Shown in pieces: positions 36,401-45,800 of a stretch of DNA of 64,000 bases (position 1 is its first letter; every line of letters begins with the position of its first letter). Below the pieces are notes generated by a model. The model was not told where the DNA came from. It was given only the letters and a program-made list of their open reading frames with translations, and ran no database searches. The stretch spans positions 38,250,373 to 38,314,372 of the forward strand of contig NC_087251.1 of NCBI RefSeq assembly GCF_037042905.1. The letters are read 5' to 3'. Made by a program: the position numbers and the translations under genes. The DNA comes from Lytechinus pictus. Its lineage: Eukaryota; Echinodermata; Echinoidea; Temnopleuroida; Toxopneustidae.

Positions 36401-39400
36401 GTACACAAAGAGGAAGTTTTCGAAATCTATGATGCCTTCTACAACGCACCAATTACTTTGAAAATGCAAGTCAAATCACAATGGACAGCCGAGAGGTTTT
36501 TGTCGAAAGTTGGTGGGCCAGGGCAGCAGATCGTCCGAAGATACAGACCAGACGAAACAGTGCAAATATGTCGTTTGTCTAGAGTCCAAGACGACAGTGC
36601 TGTTTTGATTCACTGATTTTCGACAATGCCTGTTTTGTCATTTGATGGATTTTAACAAAAGATTATCTGCGTTAGAGAAAGCGTCTGCGTATTGATTGCG
36701 AAAACTCCCCATTGATGCGAATCATGTATCCCCATCATGACTGATTGGTGGTGATTCGTTTACCTGATTGCTAAGAAAGCATGAATGCTTGTAAGCAAGC
36801 AACCAGAGGACCGACGGCTTAAGGTCCTCTCCGAAGGACCTGGTACTGAGGATTAGTTCCTTACCAAAGGGCACTAGCGCACCAAGTGGGAATCGAACCC
36901 GGGTCACCGGAATACGAATCCCCTGCTCTACCGACTGAGCTATCGCGCCTCCTGATGGATGCATTATTGATTGCACATTTTGTTTTGTTTAATTTATTTG
37001 TTTCATTTTAACGTACCTGCATGTTGGACACCAGCTCCTACTTCAATCAAAACAGCTCCCGGACACTAGACAAAAAATAAATAAAAACATGAAGTAAATT
37101 TGATTTTCCAGATTTAGATTTGCGATACCATGATAATCGTGTCAGGTTTGGCGATGACGTGTCGCGCATGCGCCATATCTGAAAGGTTATGGATTCAGAC
37201 GACTTGTGTCAGAAGGCCTACCTGCCATTAAGTTCCAAATCAGAGTTATTAGGTCACGCCAGAAAAGAGCTCGGAAAAGAGAAAGTATTCGAGATTATGT
37301 AGGCCTACAACCTTTAAGTCTTGTTTGGGTTTATGGTAAAATTGAGTGTAATATAATTTATTATGTGGATTTGACCGTTCTATAGCAACAAAATTAGGGC
37401 GTGTCCGGTTTCCGGGTTTCAGTGGTGGTGGTGGTGGTTACTGGCGGCGGAGCAGAGGATTATCTTTTGTGTTTGGGGGGACGCAACAATAGACGTCCCC
37501 CCTCCCCCCCCCCCGAACACAAAAGATAATCCTCTGCTCCGCCGCCAATGGTGGTGGTAGTGGTAGTGGCGATTGGATTTGTAATTTGTGGGGTTCATAC
37601 CCTTGGCTATACTAAGATTTATGATTGATTGCGGGAAACCGGGACTCTATACAGATACAGTGCATGGAGTAAAGACGAACGAAATTATAAATGAGCGAAT
37701 GATACAGATCTCGAGCGAAGGATCCCAGAATGAAATAACGGATGAATAGTCTTTAATACAATATTGACGAAAATCCTTCAAACTAGGTCGACCCGTGGTA
37801 ATCCGCGTTATTTTTAGACATACTCTCAGAACATTTAGCTCATCCAGATTACATTTATCCTTACCTATATATAGTTACGTAAATTTTCTGGGATGAAACC
37901 CTTAAACGGGAATCTCGTGCTATTGTGAGAGAGGTCGAGGACTGGGTGATGTGTCAATCCAGGGTCTAATCGGTTAAAAAATGAATTATCATTAATGTAT
38001 TACGTCATAGGAGATTATCCTGATCGCAAGAGGAGCATAAAGGCTATTGACCATAGAATCAAGGACAGTCAATTCAAGGGACTTCTAGCTCGCCGAGGTT
38101 GATTGAGATGGGTGGAATTTGTAAACATCTTCAAATCAATTGTGTGCACTTTTTACGATTGACGGGTTGTGACTAATGATATTAAAACACATTTTCAACA
38201 ATTTCCACTATTCAAAGTGTAGATGCGCCCCTGTATGTGGTCACCCCGGTGGTCACAAAATTCGTCCGGCGGTCAAGAGGCTTCTCAAGAATGTCTGGAA
38301 ACCTATTTTTTTCCCGATCGGACCATCTCGCCATGACTTCCAATACCAAATTCACTTAATCACAAGATGCTTCAATTGTGGTTCGATTTCATATTACATA
38401 TTCAAGGATGTTGCGTGTCGGTAATCAAATGAAAAAGGTGATGGTAAACTCATATTAACAAGAAAAATAAAATAAAGATAAAATTAAAATATGGAAGGTT
38501 ATGAAAATTCCAGGGTTTGTAATTATCATCCAACCAGTCGCTTAGACGATGGCATTGGAAATATATCATAAAATTTGTAGTTTCTTTTAGTACTGTTGGC
38601 GCGTTGATTTGAAGCGTTTTTCATCTGATTCGCGGGCTTTCTGACCCAATCAAGGACTTCCGAAACATAATTACAGGTTTAATGGTGCTTTAATTGATTA
38701 AAATGTAACACTGTATCTCCCTGACCTCTATATCGGTTGAATATTAATGAACTGTATGGTTTAAAGCTGTGTGTTACGAGGGCCTGTTCTCATTTACGTT
38801 AGAACTGGAAAATATACTGCAATCTTTATTTATGATGAAGGTGTTATTGCGAAACCCCCCTTTTTATTTTCATTAGTATTTAGGTGGTTTAAGAGGATTA
38901 CCGAGAGGCAATGCTACATGTATAGCAAATTTACTGTAATGCAAATGCAGCTCAAGGCAAATAATTCGAGTTTAAAATCGACTAGATATTTATGTTTCAT
39001 TGCCCCATCTTTTTATTATCGTTTCTTAAAGTAATTTCTACAACAATAAAGTCCAGCATAGTTTTAAGTCCAGAGCATTATAGTTGATGATATATATATA
39101 TTTATAGTAATAATATTTTTTCTATCTTTTAAAAAACTCACGACATGTTCAGGCAAGTGCTACATGAAAGAAATATATCCAAGGATTTCACTCCGTAATT
39201 TGCTCTAAGCCAATCACGTGCAAGGATGTCAGTAGCTTAATTGTCAGTGAACATCATTATTTTGGCTTCATGACATTCTCTCGAGGCATCAATTAAACAA
39301 AGAGCTTGTGGTACCGTTTATCAAATTATATAGTGAGAGTAACTTACGGCTCCTGACAAGGCCATGCCGATGCCCAACATAGCACCACCGATAGCGGCCG

Positions 39401-39589
39401 CTGCCATCCCTTTGCTGTTCATCCGACAACCTAGATTGTTGCGCGCTGACTGGAACTTGGATGCCGTGAAGGGGAGCAGCGAAAGGATGCTAAACCAAAC
39501 GATGCTTGCGACGATGGCTGAAAGGAACATCTTCAGCATGACGAAATTCTGGAAGAGCATCTGGCCTCGGATGTTGTAAGGCTCGAAAA
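24380..39589 (-). CDS. YeeE/YedE (Sulf_transp, TsuA-like) multipass membrane transporter, 5' end incomplete
   Basis: Seven minus-strand exons (39589-39348, 37065-37017, 34036-33934, 29685-29495, 26369-26200, 25254-25103, 24497-24380) join in phase at AG/GT borders to 341 residues ending in TGA. The family forms a two-fold pseudo-symmetric membrane protein; bacterial TsuA takes up thiosulfate using conserved cysteines. Seen here: FEPYNIRGQM at the start, GIGMALSGACPG (Cys82) in the first half, GGSRGYCTL (Cys222 region) and GGCTSGHGLSG (Cys301) in the second, with many hydrophobic glycine-rich helices between. Bacterial members are about 330-400 residues, so perhaps 20-40 amino-terminal residues are missing; the first known exon requires one base from an upstream exon. 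Regular introns argue for a true animal gene, not bacterial contamination. The substrate is inferred from the family. Confidence 0.88.
24690..25105. repeat. About five degenerate tandem units filling the transporter's last intron
   Basis: On the minus strand each unit of about 65-100 bp opens with a donor-like word (GAG|GTATGG, AAG|GTATTT, CAG|GTAAGG and relatives) followed by AAGATTGTTT-TATCAATC-like sequence and closes with CATTTAAGATCATGATCAAT. The first unit contains the real donor at 25102. Confidence 0.5.
25103..25254 (-). CDS. Transporter exon, PLHALLGG helix up to GGCT
   Basis: Acceptor AACACTAG|G and donor GAG|GTATGG. Codes VLYITSAIGGAAASALSS, GVPPLHALLGGVVMIYGSRL and AGGCT. PLHALLGG and GSRLAGGCTSGHG are hallmark words of YeeE/YedE proteins. 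It exits in phase 2, inside the serine of CTSGHG. Confidence 0.9.
25597..25880. mobile_element. Foldback MITE with TACACTGTTAGAAAA-type ends
   Basis: Left CACTGTTAGAAAATTTATCC and right TTTAATAGTGTA are inverted. A partial second copy at 44896-44998 has TTTACAGAATGATTTGGTTA and ends CTAACAGTGTATA. Confidence 0.5.
26200..26369 (-). CDS. Transporter exon with GGSRGYCTL loop
   Basis: Acceptor TTGTTCTAG|G and donor CAG|GTAAGT. Codes GMLVGCLQLPIVLAVDEPIG then GSRGYCTLVSQVIP, ending KNWWQ. The P-x-GGSRGYCTL loop is the second-half counterpart of the first-half FEPYNIR segment in this family. Confidence 0.88.
27467..27736. mobile_element. 270-bp foldback MITE, copy 2
   Basis: Homologous to 19461-19730 along its length but more diverged (ends GGGCCTCATCTTACAAAGAG and TCATGAGACAGGGTCC). 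It lies in a transporter intron. Confidence 0.7.
28412..29330. repeat. Duplicated composite with 11-bp minisatellite (CACTGTGAACA/CACTGTGAATA)
   Basis: Two arrays (about 28484-28862 and 28973-29300) consist of 11-bp units with variants. Each array is preceded by the same 60-bp unique leader (ACAATGTGGATG..CATCTGCACATAGTCCACTG) and followed by the same trailer (TTGTGTTCTTTCCATCTGGTA), so the whole composite was duplicated. Because the unit is not a multiple of three, all three minus frames stay open and read the same 11-residue peptide. These are not genes. Confidence 0.75.
29495..29685 (-). CDS. Transporter exon, central helix and extramembrane loop
   Basis: Acceptor TTCATGCAG|G and donor G|GTGAGT. 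Codes LDEHVGVPYIIFALPVALVI, MLALVLIEYMAPW and a polar loop (TSPNASDVLTG) ending SWPPVLA. This joins the two pseudo-symmetric halves. Frames on the plus strand here are shadows. Confidence 0.87.
29817..30052. repeat. Possible decayed foldback element
   Basis: CTCTCTTTGAAGAAAAATAG at the left and a CTTCACAAGCTTTTTAGAGAG right end are weakly inverted, and AGTGAA words recur inside. Tentative. Confidence 0.25.
31705..31833. mobile_element. Foldback MITE with AGTGGCGGATCTA-type ends
   Basis: AAGTGGCGGATCTACAGGAG at the left and GCTAGATCCGCTGCTT at the right are inverted repeats. The inner right half has a C run. Part of a C/T-rich stretch from about 31490 to 31960. Confidence 0.5.
31935..32010 (-). 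repeat. tRNA-like remnant (SINE head)
   Basis: On the minus strand GGGCTGCATGGTTGAGTGAGC holds a box A-like TGGTTGAGTGA, and GGTTCGAATCA about 35 nt on is a box B. Acceptor pairing is not convincing, so it is most likely a SINE fragment. Confidence 0.4.
33192..33265 (+). promoter_or_regulatory. Candidate TATA/initiator promoter and short first exon on the plus strand
   Basis: TACATAAAA at 33197-33205 lies 27 bp before the A of an initiator TCAGTCA (33222-33228). Downstream at about +43 is TTATGAG|GTAAGG, a good donor immediately after an ATG. The block sits in a transporter intron on the opposite strand. No downstream exon is recognised, so the product is unknown. Confidence 0.35.
33934..34036 (-). 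CDS. Transporter exon, glycine-rich helix TFIGCLVGAVLYG
   Basis: Acceptor TTTACAG|G and donor AAAAA|GTAAGT. Codes GMTFIGCLVGAVLYGITEES then VNNMIRPSEQITVKK, corresponding to the helix that follows the CPG loop in YeeE proteins. Phases 1 in and 2 out. Confidence 0.88.
34808..34946. mobile_element. Short foldback MITE, copy 1 (CAGCCAATCGAGTGCAAGGATT family)
   Basis: Ends GGAGCGTTTCTTGATAAGTC and TTTTCACGGGACGCTCTCC are inverted. The core GCTCTCAGCCAATCGAGTG then GTAGTAGCTTATAACAT is shared with copies at 39150-39285 and 55829-55950. Confidence 0.6.
35876..36690. mobile_element. Inverted-repeat element with short coding-like frames
   Basis: CGCAGACGCTTTCT at 35876-35889 and AGAAAGCGTCTGCG at 36677-36690 are perfect inverted ends. 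GACAAACGACATATTTGC (35990-36007) and its complement (36562-36579) pair inside. CTGCTGTTCTGATTCACCGA also recurs in direct orientation near 36600. Frames inside show no known domain. Confidence 0.5.
36722..36957 (-). mobile_element. tRNA-Thr-like SINE
   Basis: Minus strand opens GGCGCGATAGCTCAGTCGGT with box A, a TTCGTAT anticodon loop (CGT, Thr) and box B GGTTCGATTCC, then about 150 bp of non-tRNA body. The anticodon stem and acceptor pair poorly, so it is SINE-borne, not a working tRNA. Its frame reads the familiar SINE-type translation GAIAQSVEQG. Confidence 0.65.
37017..37065 (-). CDS. Transporter 49-nt exon carrying CPG cysteine loop
   Basis: Acceptor TTTGTCTAG|T and donor G|GTACGT. Codes CPGAVLIEVGAGVQHA. 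The cysteine that completes the GACPG family motif is the first codon of this very short exon. Too short for any ORF threshold, but phase and motif make it secure. Confidence 0.9.
37443..37546. repeat. Near-perfect 38-bp hairpin
   Basis: GGCGGCGGAGCAGAGGATTA onward (37443-37480) is matched by its reverse complement at 37509-37546 with one mismatch. The 28-bp loop contains a second nested palindrome (GGGGGGACG / CGTCCCCCC). It lies about 380 bp inside the intron behind the 49-nt transporter exon. Confidence 0.7.
39150..39285. mobile_element. Short foldback MITE, copy 2
   Basis: Shares TTTGCTCTAAGCCAATCACG and TCAGTAGCTTA with 34808-34946 and 55829-55950. It ends about 60 bp from a coding exon of the transporter. 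Confidence 0.5.
39348..39589 (-). CDS. Transporter exon with FEPYNIRGQM and first GIGMALSGA half-motif
   Basis: Acceptor CTATTACAG|T and donor GCC|GTAAGT. Codes residues 2-81: FEPYNIRGQMLFQNFVMLKM, a hydrophobic helix (FLSAIVASIVWFSILSLL), a polar loop, then AAAAIGGAMLGIGMALSGA. Two leading bases show that a phase-1 exon precedes it (giving a Val before FEP). An in-frame ATG at residue 11 could act as start if the upstream exon is untranslated. Confidence 0.88.
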
Positions 39590-39780
39590 CTGTAATAGGA
39601 TATAAATAAAGATTGCATGCGTTACACTCTGTAAAATTTGAGATCAGTTTAGCTGGGCAACACAACATAGGTTAGACTTTTGCCCCCAGAAGTGCAATGA
39701 TGCCCAAAACGGTCAAGATCAACTGACTAATTTGTTTAAAGAAATTTTTTATGCTAAACCCTTGGTCATAATTCTACGAA

Positions 39781-40020
39781 CACTATAAAAATATTGGGTA
39801 AAGATGCTACTTGGGGGGAATCATGTGTCTAAACAACATTGGGCATTTTTTTTAATCCAGTGTGATGAAAGTTTCGCCCATTCTAAAGTAATTGCTACTA
39901 ATTTTTTTAACCTTACTGGACAATATGCTTCCCGCATGGGGTAAAATACTGCCCGAAATTGGATGGACACATAATTACCCTCGTGCTGGTTAAAATTTTA
40001 CCCAATGTATTTCTACAGTG
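39781..40020. mobile_element. Foldback MITE related to the intron 6 element of GPATCH2
   Basis: Left CACTATAAAAATATTGGGTA and right TACCCAATGTATTTCTACAGTG are inverted. The TTGGGTAAAATTTTACCC-like core words also occur at 12204-12222. Confidence 0.5.
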
Positions 40021-40580
40021 AACATTTGTGGTCAAATTGACGTTTGAAAAATATACCTTGACATTTGATACATGTTTTAGGTTTACTTCATCTTGGGCAA
40101 ACTGGTGCGTTGATGATAAATTGTGTTAATGTATTTTGTGTGTTGATGTGCAATAATTACTGGTCATTGAGAAACACATTATGTTGGGCAATTTTTGCTT
40201 AAACGAAATTGGTCAATCTAGTGAGCAACAAAATTTGGACAATTAATGTCCAAATGTTGAATGGATGAATAAACGTTGGTTAATGATTAAAAATGACAAT
40301 ATACTTTAAGAGCGTATAATAAATCAATGTTATTGGTGACACAATAGGTAGATGGCAATAAAATCTTTTCACTTAGTTACAACAATCAACAAGTGACCGA
40401 AGCGAGTGATAACATAATAAATAGAAATATGTATTAAAGAAAGGAAATTGAAAAATCGAACCTATATACCTGGGGAAATCAAATAACTTCATGGCCACGA
40501 AGAAAGAAAAAAACCTGAAGCGGCACGGATAAAAGGTCTCGGGAAGAATGCAATATTTCCTGGTTTTACAATACATTACC

Positions 40581-40670
40581 TGTCAATGTCAATATTTCAT
40601 ATCCTGTATAGGTGAAACTCACCAGGTACGACACTCCGCCCAGTTTTCACGGAGTGCGTGTTATATATCC
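40581..40670 (-). promoter_or_regulatory. Candidate TATA promoter and untranslated first exon of the transporter gene
   Basis: On the minus strand GGATATATAAC (40670-40660) is a TATA box. About 30 bp on, transcription could begin near 40635. ATTGACAG|GTAATG at 40581/40580 is a good donor whose phase (one base carried over) fits the next known exon at 39589. The joined frame is open back to a TGA near 40647 but has no ATG, so translation would begin at residue 11 of the known part. An alternative donor CTG|GTGAGT is at 40622. Confidence 0.3.
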
Positions 40671-40699
40671 CAGCAAGGGGGCTTACGTGCGACCCTCAG

Positions 40700-42410
40700 A
40701 TCGTATTGCCAGGTGAAATTATTGAAGGACACGTGTATCTGAATTTTCCACGATTTCTATGTGTAAAAACAGGTCTTTTTCAACAATTTTTCTTTGGTTA
40801 ATAACAATCATGTTTTATATGATACTGTTGCAAAAAGAAATCAATATTAATTTCGGTTATTTCAATTTCAATCTTTTCTATGGTATTTTACAAGTATTAA
40901 CCCTTTATTGTATTCATGTTTTAAAGAATGTGCTGTAATCATGTTACTTTACTTCTTGGTTGTTCTCGTAACCTTTACGCCTGTGACACAATCATCATCG
41001 TTTTAATATGGCACATGCGGGAAAATCTCTATTTAAAAATTATGAACGAGTTAAGCGAGTGAGCAAAAATTGTGGCTGTTCGAAATGGGCAGTTAATTTT
41101 GTAATATTGATGTAAAATTCGGCAAATAATATCATATTCCGACCCTATCTTTTTCTTTCTTTTTTCCTCTGTTGTTTTTTGTTTGGGGTCTGAGCTCAAG
41201 CCCCTCCCCCCCCCCCCATCTGTAAGCCAATTATAAATTTCATGAACCTCATCATACTGACAAAATCACCGGGGAAGGGGGCCATGAAATAGTATGCACT
41301 CACAGGAATTCGTTTAACCAACCCAAAAGTTGATTTTCAAAACATTCCAATTCATTTTGCATGCAATTTCGTTTCAACCAATGTTTGGTAGGTTCATATT
41401 TTAACCCCGGGATTTTAACAGGTTAGTTAAACTATTTCTGATAGTCTACCTTCTTATTCATCAATCACGCACATGAGGCCAATTTAGTCTGCTTATAAGA
41501 GCAAGACCGATAATGACCATAAATCGACACCGTAGAAATAATGATTTTTTTTCCTAAATCTGTTACCGCTGGAAATAATCAAATAATACCGGAATCCTTA
41601 CCCTCTAAAATCCCGGGGCTTTATCCAGGTATATAACACCCCGAGGCCGCGAACCTTGGGCATTATTACTATATAGCGCACAGGGACGTTTATTATGCGA
41701 TATCAATACTGTTTTATCATAACAACAAATTGCGTTATTCGCCATTCAAATCCAACTCCCTTTGATATCGAGCGCGAGAGACCTTACGGCTTTTTTGTGA
41801 TGGAAAATGAGAGAGAGAGAATAAAAACATATCCTCGTTGGGTTTTCATTGAACTTGGTAGCTTTTATGTTTGCGTAGTAGCCCCGATCCAAGCACTCTA
41901 TCACCGGTCGTATTCTAATGACCTCGTTCACATATGACGACAAACTAACCCTTCAGAGGTAAACCCCTATTATATGCTGATATAAAGGGATGACTTTGGG
42001 GTCCTCGTTGGTGGAGTTGTTGATCGCATAAAGCGGATAAGCACTTCGGGATCGTTTTACTTCGGAAACAAAAATAGCTGATGGTAAAATTAGACTGTGT
42101 ATTATTATTTACGAAGGTTATGTAATGTTCTGTAAAATGAGAATGGTGGATGCATGTTAAGCCTATTGAGTACAAGTGGGTTTGTTTTTTAATACTTTCA
42201 CCCTCCATCTTAATCTAATGTGACGCTAAATTACGAGTGGGAATGAAAGTTTTGTCAAACACCAGTTTATTCCAAGCATGATTAAAAGAACAAGGAAATT
42301 TATGACGTGTAGAGAAAATCGAACTCAAGTTCTTAATAATACAAACCTTTAAAACATTAACCACTTGGCTGTAAAACCACCCTAATTATTAGCTTTCCTT
42401 TATTCAATTT
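40700..42410. other. Spacer without recognised gene
   Basis: AT-rich. It includes GAACGAGTTAAGCGAGTGAG and C-run words near 41050-41215 that also occur in the repeat near 60.8-61.0 kb. Frames at 41695-41943 on both strands show no family motif. Confidence 0.35.
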
Positions 42411-42446
42411 TACGACCTATATACCCCCTCTCTTCTCTGACTCTCC

Positions 42447-42449
<3 letters not shown>

Positions 42450-42477
<28 letters not shown>

Positions 42478-42764
42478 TCTCTCTCTCTCTACTCCTCCTC
42501 CCCCAACTATCTCTCTGTGCTTGTCTCATTCTCTCATTATCTCTATACCCTGACACGTACACTCGCTCTTTTTGTTTGCCCTAACCCACACAATACCCTA
42601 TCTCACACACACACACACACACACACCCGCTCACATACATACCCTCACTCTTTCTCTCTCTCTCGCTCGATTCCTCCTCCTCCGACAATCTCTCTGTGCT
42701 CGTCTCACTCTCTTCTTATCTCTGCCCCCCTCTCCCTAACCCACTCACGCACACAGTCCCGCTT

Positions 42765-42796
<32 letters not shown>

Positions 42797-42850
42797 CCCC
42801 CTCCCTCTCTTTCCCGTTCTCTCTTCTTATCCCCTCTCTCCCATCTTCGA
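42450..42850. repeat. Compound (CA)n/(CT)n microsatellite region
   Basis: Three CA tracts (about 42452-42476, 42605-42626, 42784-42796) alternate with CT tracts. The 135-residue frame across it is pure low complexity and is not a gene. Confidence 0.8.
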
Positions 42851-42859
42851 AAAAGAAAA

Positions 42860-45800
42860 GTTATAAATCCAGTAGAACACATTTGCTATCTACCGTAGAC
42901 AGCTATAATACATATAACACCTAACAAGGGCCATTGTGCGATCGAAATTATAAATCTCTGCCAATAATGGCCAATCAATATTTGAATTCTACAACAGTCT
43001 GGTATTAGGTCAAAATAGGAGCTAGTTGCATTATATTCTGGAAGTGAAGCAGTTAACCTGAAAGGTTATCTCTTCCTTAACAATGTGGCATACGTGGATC
43101 ACATCAATTAATAATATTTGCATTTTTATCATAGTTTTGTGTGTCCAGCTATATCATGACTAATCTTTCGCTTTTAAGATTTGGTCGAATCGCGGCCCTT
43201 TTGGATTTGTCCGTGGAGCTACTTCCGTAAGTAGCTCCATGTTCCAATGGAATCTAATGTAAAGATGTACTAAAATCATTGCTCTACTTGTCCCCTTGGT
43301 ACTTGTCACACAAAATATATCAACATGTCTAAAAAAATGCTGGCAAAGACAAATGAATGTATAAAAATACATTATAAAGATTAATTTCAGAGTGTGATCG
43401 TGCTTGATTACGCGGACCAAAACCCTACTCAATTGGAACGACATCAAAAGTCAATGACAGTTCTCCCACTTTGATCCATTCAAAAAAAAATTCGCTTGCT
43501 TTCATTCACCATTTCACCTTGGCTGTGTTTAGATTTTCAACTGGAGCAAAGAGAAGGGAAGAATGGGTATGAAAATGATGTGATTTGTTTAAGAGCGTGT
43601 GGGAAGCTCTTTTGGAGTTTGTGCCGATCGAAGGTGAGCGTTTCGGCACCCTTCTGTTGTGGTGTAGATAGGAATGCGAAGAGACCTTATAGCGTGAATT
43701 GGACCGAATCAATCGCACCACGTGCATTGCTATCATCGATAAAAACCAGTTATTATGAATTATTAATTGATTCTTTTATGAATGCAAATTTTTATGTGAA
43801 AGCCAAGAGATTTTGTTAGATATTGTCAAGAATCGGTAATTTATGTGGTTTCTTTTTATCTTTTGCAATGTATTTGGCTCCATAGCAGCTAGGTAGGATC
43901 TCTGCAACAATAATGATGCACAGGACCGAAGCCTGTCGAGACACCATTAATCATCATCATCAGCAGCAACAACAACAACAACAGCTCTATCATTACATTA
44001 TGATAAAGGATTCTCGAATATGAAACCATCCAATCAGATACGTCCAACACATTTGACTCTTTATGATTTTTGTAATTCGCCTGCATGTGGTTTGCTTGAA
44101 TTTACATATGTATATAAACCTGGAATTATCTTAATCTATGTTTCGTATATTTATAGACTTTGTATAACTTTCCATTATTGTGATCCAAATAAAGTTATAT
44201 CAAACTAATAATTCAGGATTTTTTTAATGATATTGTATATACTAGATTCGATCAACCGTATTAGTCATTGATTATTTTGTCGAGACATAGATTGTTCTTT
44301 GTGATTACATAACCCGCATATCATTCAAGAGTATTGCTGAAAACGTATCGTCTTTATCATTTTCTGACTTTTTGTGCGATTTTGGTTTTCACATCATTTA
44401 CACTGACATTGAAAATTGTTCATAATCATGTTGGTAATGATCAGCGATTCACCGATAAGATCAAAGTCGGCTAATTACAGACACATCAAAATCGATGTAG
44501 AACCGCCACATATCACAGATGTGACCTAACAGATTCCGCCAACAAAACGCTCTTTTATTTTCAGAATTGAGATATTTCGTCGGCACAAAGCTATCTCTTT
44601 CCACAATGCAGAGTGGAGAGATAACATCTATGTAGGCTAATTTCACATGATCTTCTCGTCGATTGAAAAGTGAATTGTGTTTTGCAAACTTTGATCGTTT
44701 TAGGGAGGAGTTGGGATGAAAGAAAGATTGGTTTGTGAGGTGATTTTAAATCCATTTCTTTTCACCAGGGGAGAATCTTATCTTCACAATCAAAATTGGA
44801 TGATATGAAACATGTCTCTGTGTGGATTTAAATAATCGAGAATGGGAGGAATCGAGGGGGGAAGAGGGGAGAAAAGAAAGGAAGATACAATCTTTCCTGT
44901 TTTAACAATTTACAGAATGATTTGGTTATTTTTTTCTGTAAAATCTGCTTTTTAATTTTTTCTTCGGTAAAATCTTCTGTTTTTTTCTAACAGTGTATAT
45001 ATTAGGTGTCGTGTGCATATAAACATGATAAAGACACTTCTTTCAGTCTCTGAGGAGTAAACCAATATGCCTATTTATAATTGTAAGTTTAAAAAAAATA
45101 TGAAAACGGTCTATAGGAATTAGATTTAACAAAGTATCCTGAGATCATGCAGGTGTTTAAAAATATATACAACTAAATTAATGACATCAGTTTGTGTAAT
45201 GACTCGTTACATATTCATCATGAGTTTCTTTTAATAAAAATAAATTACTTTTTTTCTTTGCAGCTGACTCAGATTTAGTTTGCCAATTGACTATAGCATG
45301 CTGTTATTTAAAAGATATTGACAATTTTTCGCATGATTTTGATGATACTCGTTTCTTTTTTTAATTGGAAAGGAAAATGCTCGAGGGTATAACAAATTCG
45401 ATCACACCCTGTATCACTAAAAGGAATTCAAACAAATTGGTTATCTTTCAATCAGAGTTTTAATCCCGGATTCAATTTGCAAAATCACACCTCTATTAGT
45501 ATAAAAAGGCCAAACTAAAATGGACCACATCAATTCATTTCCATATTAGCACTGTCAGACGTCATTAAAAGGAGCAATATAAAAGCATATTACTTGTGAA
45601 AACGCATAATATCCGCGTTAAAGAATGACTAGATCGAGGAAGTTTTGGATTTCTAGTTCTTTTGTCCCCTGTGAAAAGATGAAAATGGTATTACAACTTT
45701 CAGAAGCTGACCCAGTAATAATCTCATCAGATTTTTTTAAATATATAAATGTATAGCTGATAGGAATATGGATGTGAAAGGAGGGGAAATGATTATATAA

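Noticed and set aside
36896..36957. tRNA-Thr(CGT) gene
   Set aside because: The anticodon stem and acceptor arm pair poorly and a SINE body follows; it is a SINE head.
24380..39589. Bacterial contamination as the source of the YeeE/YedE coding
   Set aside because: The coding is split by six GT-AG introns full of the same MITE families found in and around GPATCH2, so it is part of the same animal chromosome.
40373..40576. Minus-strand frame beginning MKLFDFP as the first transporter exon
   Set aside because: ATGAAGTTATTTGATTTCCC ending AG|GTATAT leaves two bases, the wrong phase for the exon at 39589, and the peptide does not resemble the family.
42517..42924. 135-residue plus-strand frame rich in Ser, His, Thr and Leu
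   Set aside because: It is translated CA/CT microsatellite.
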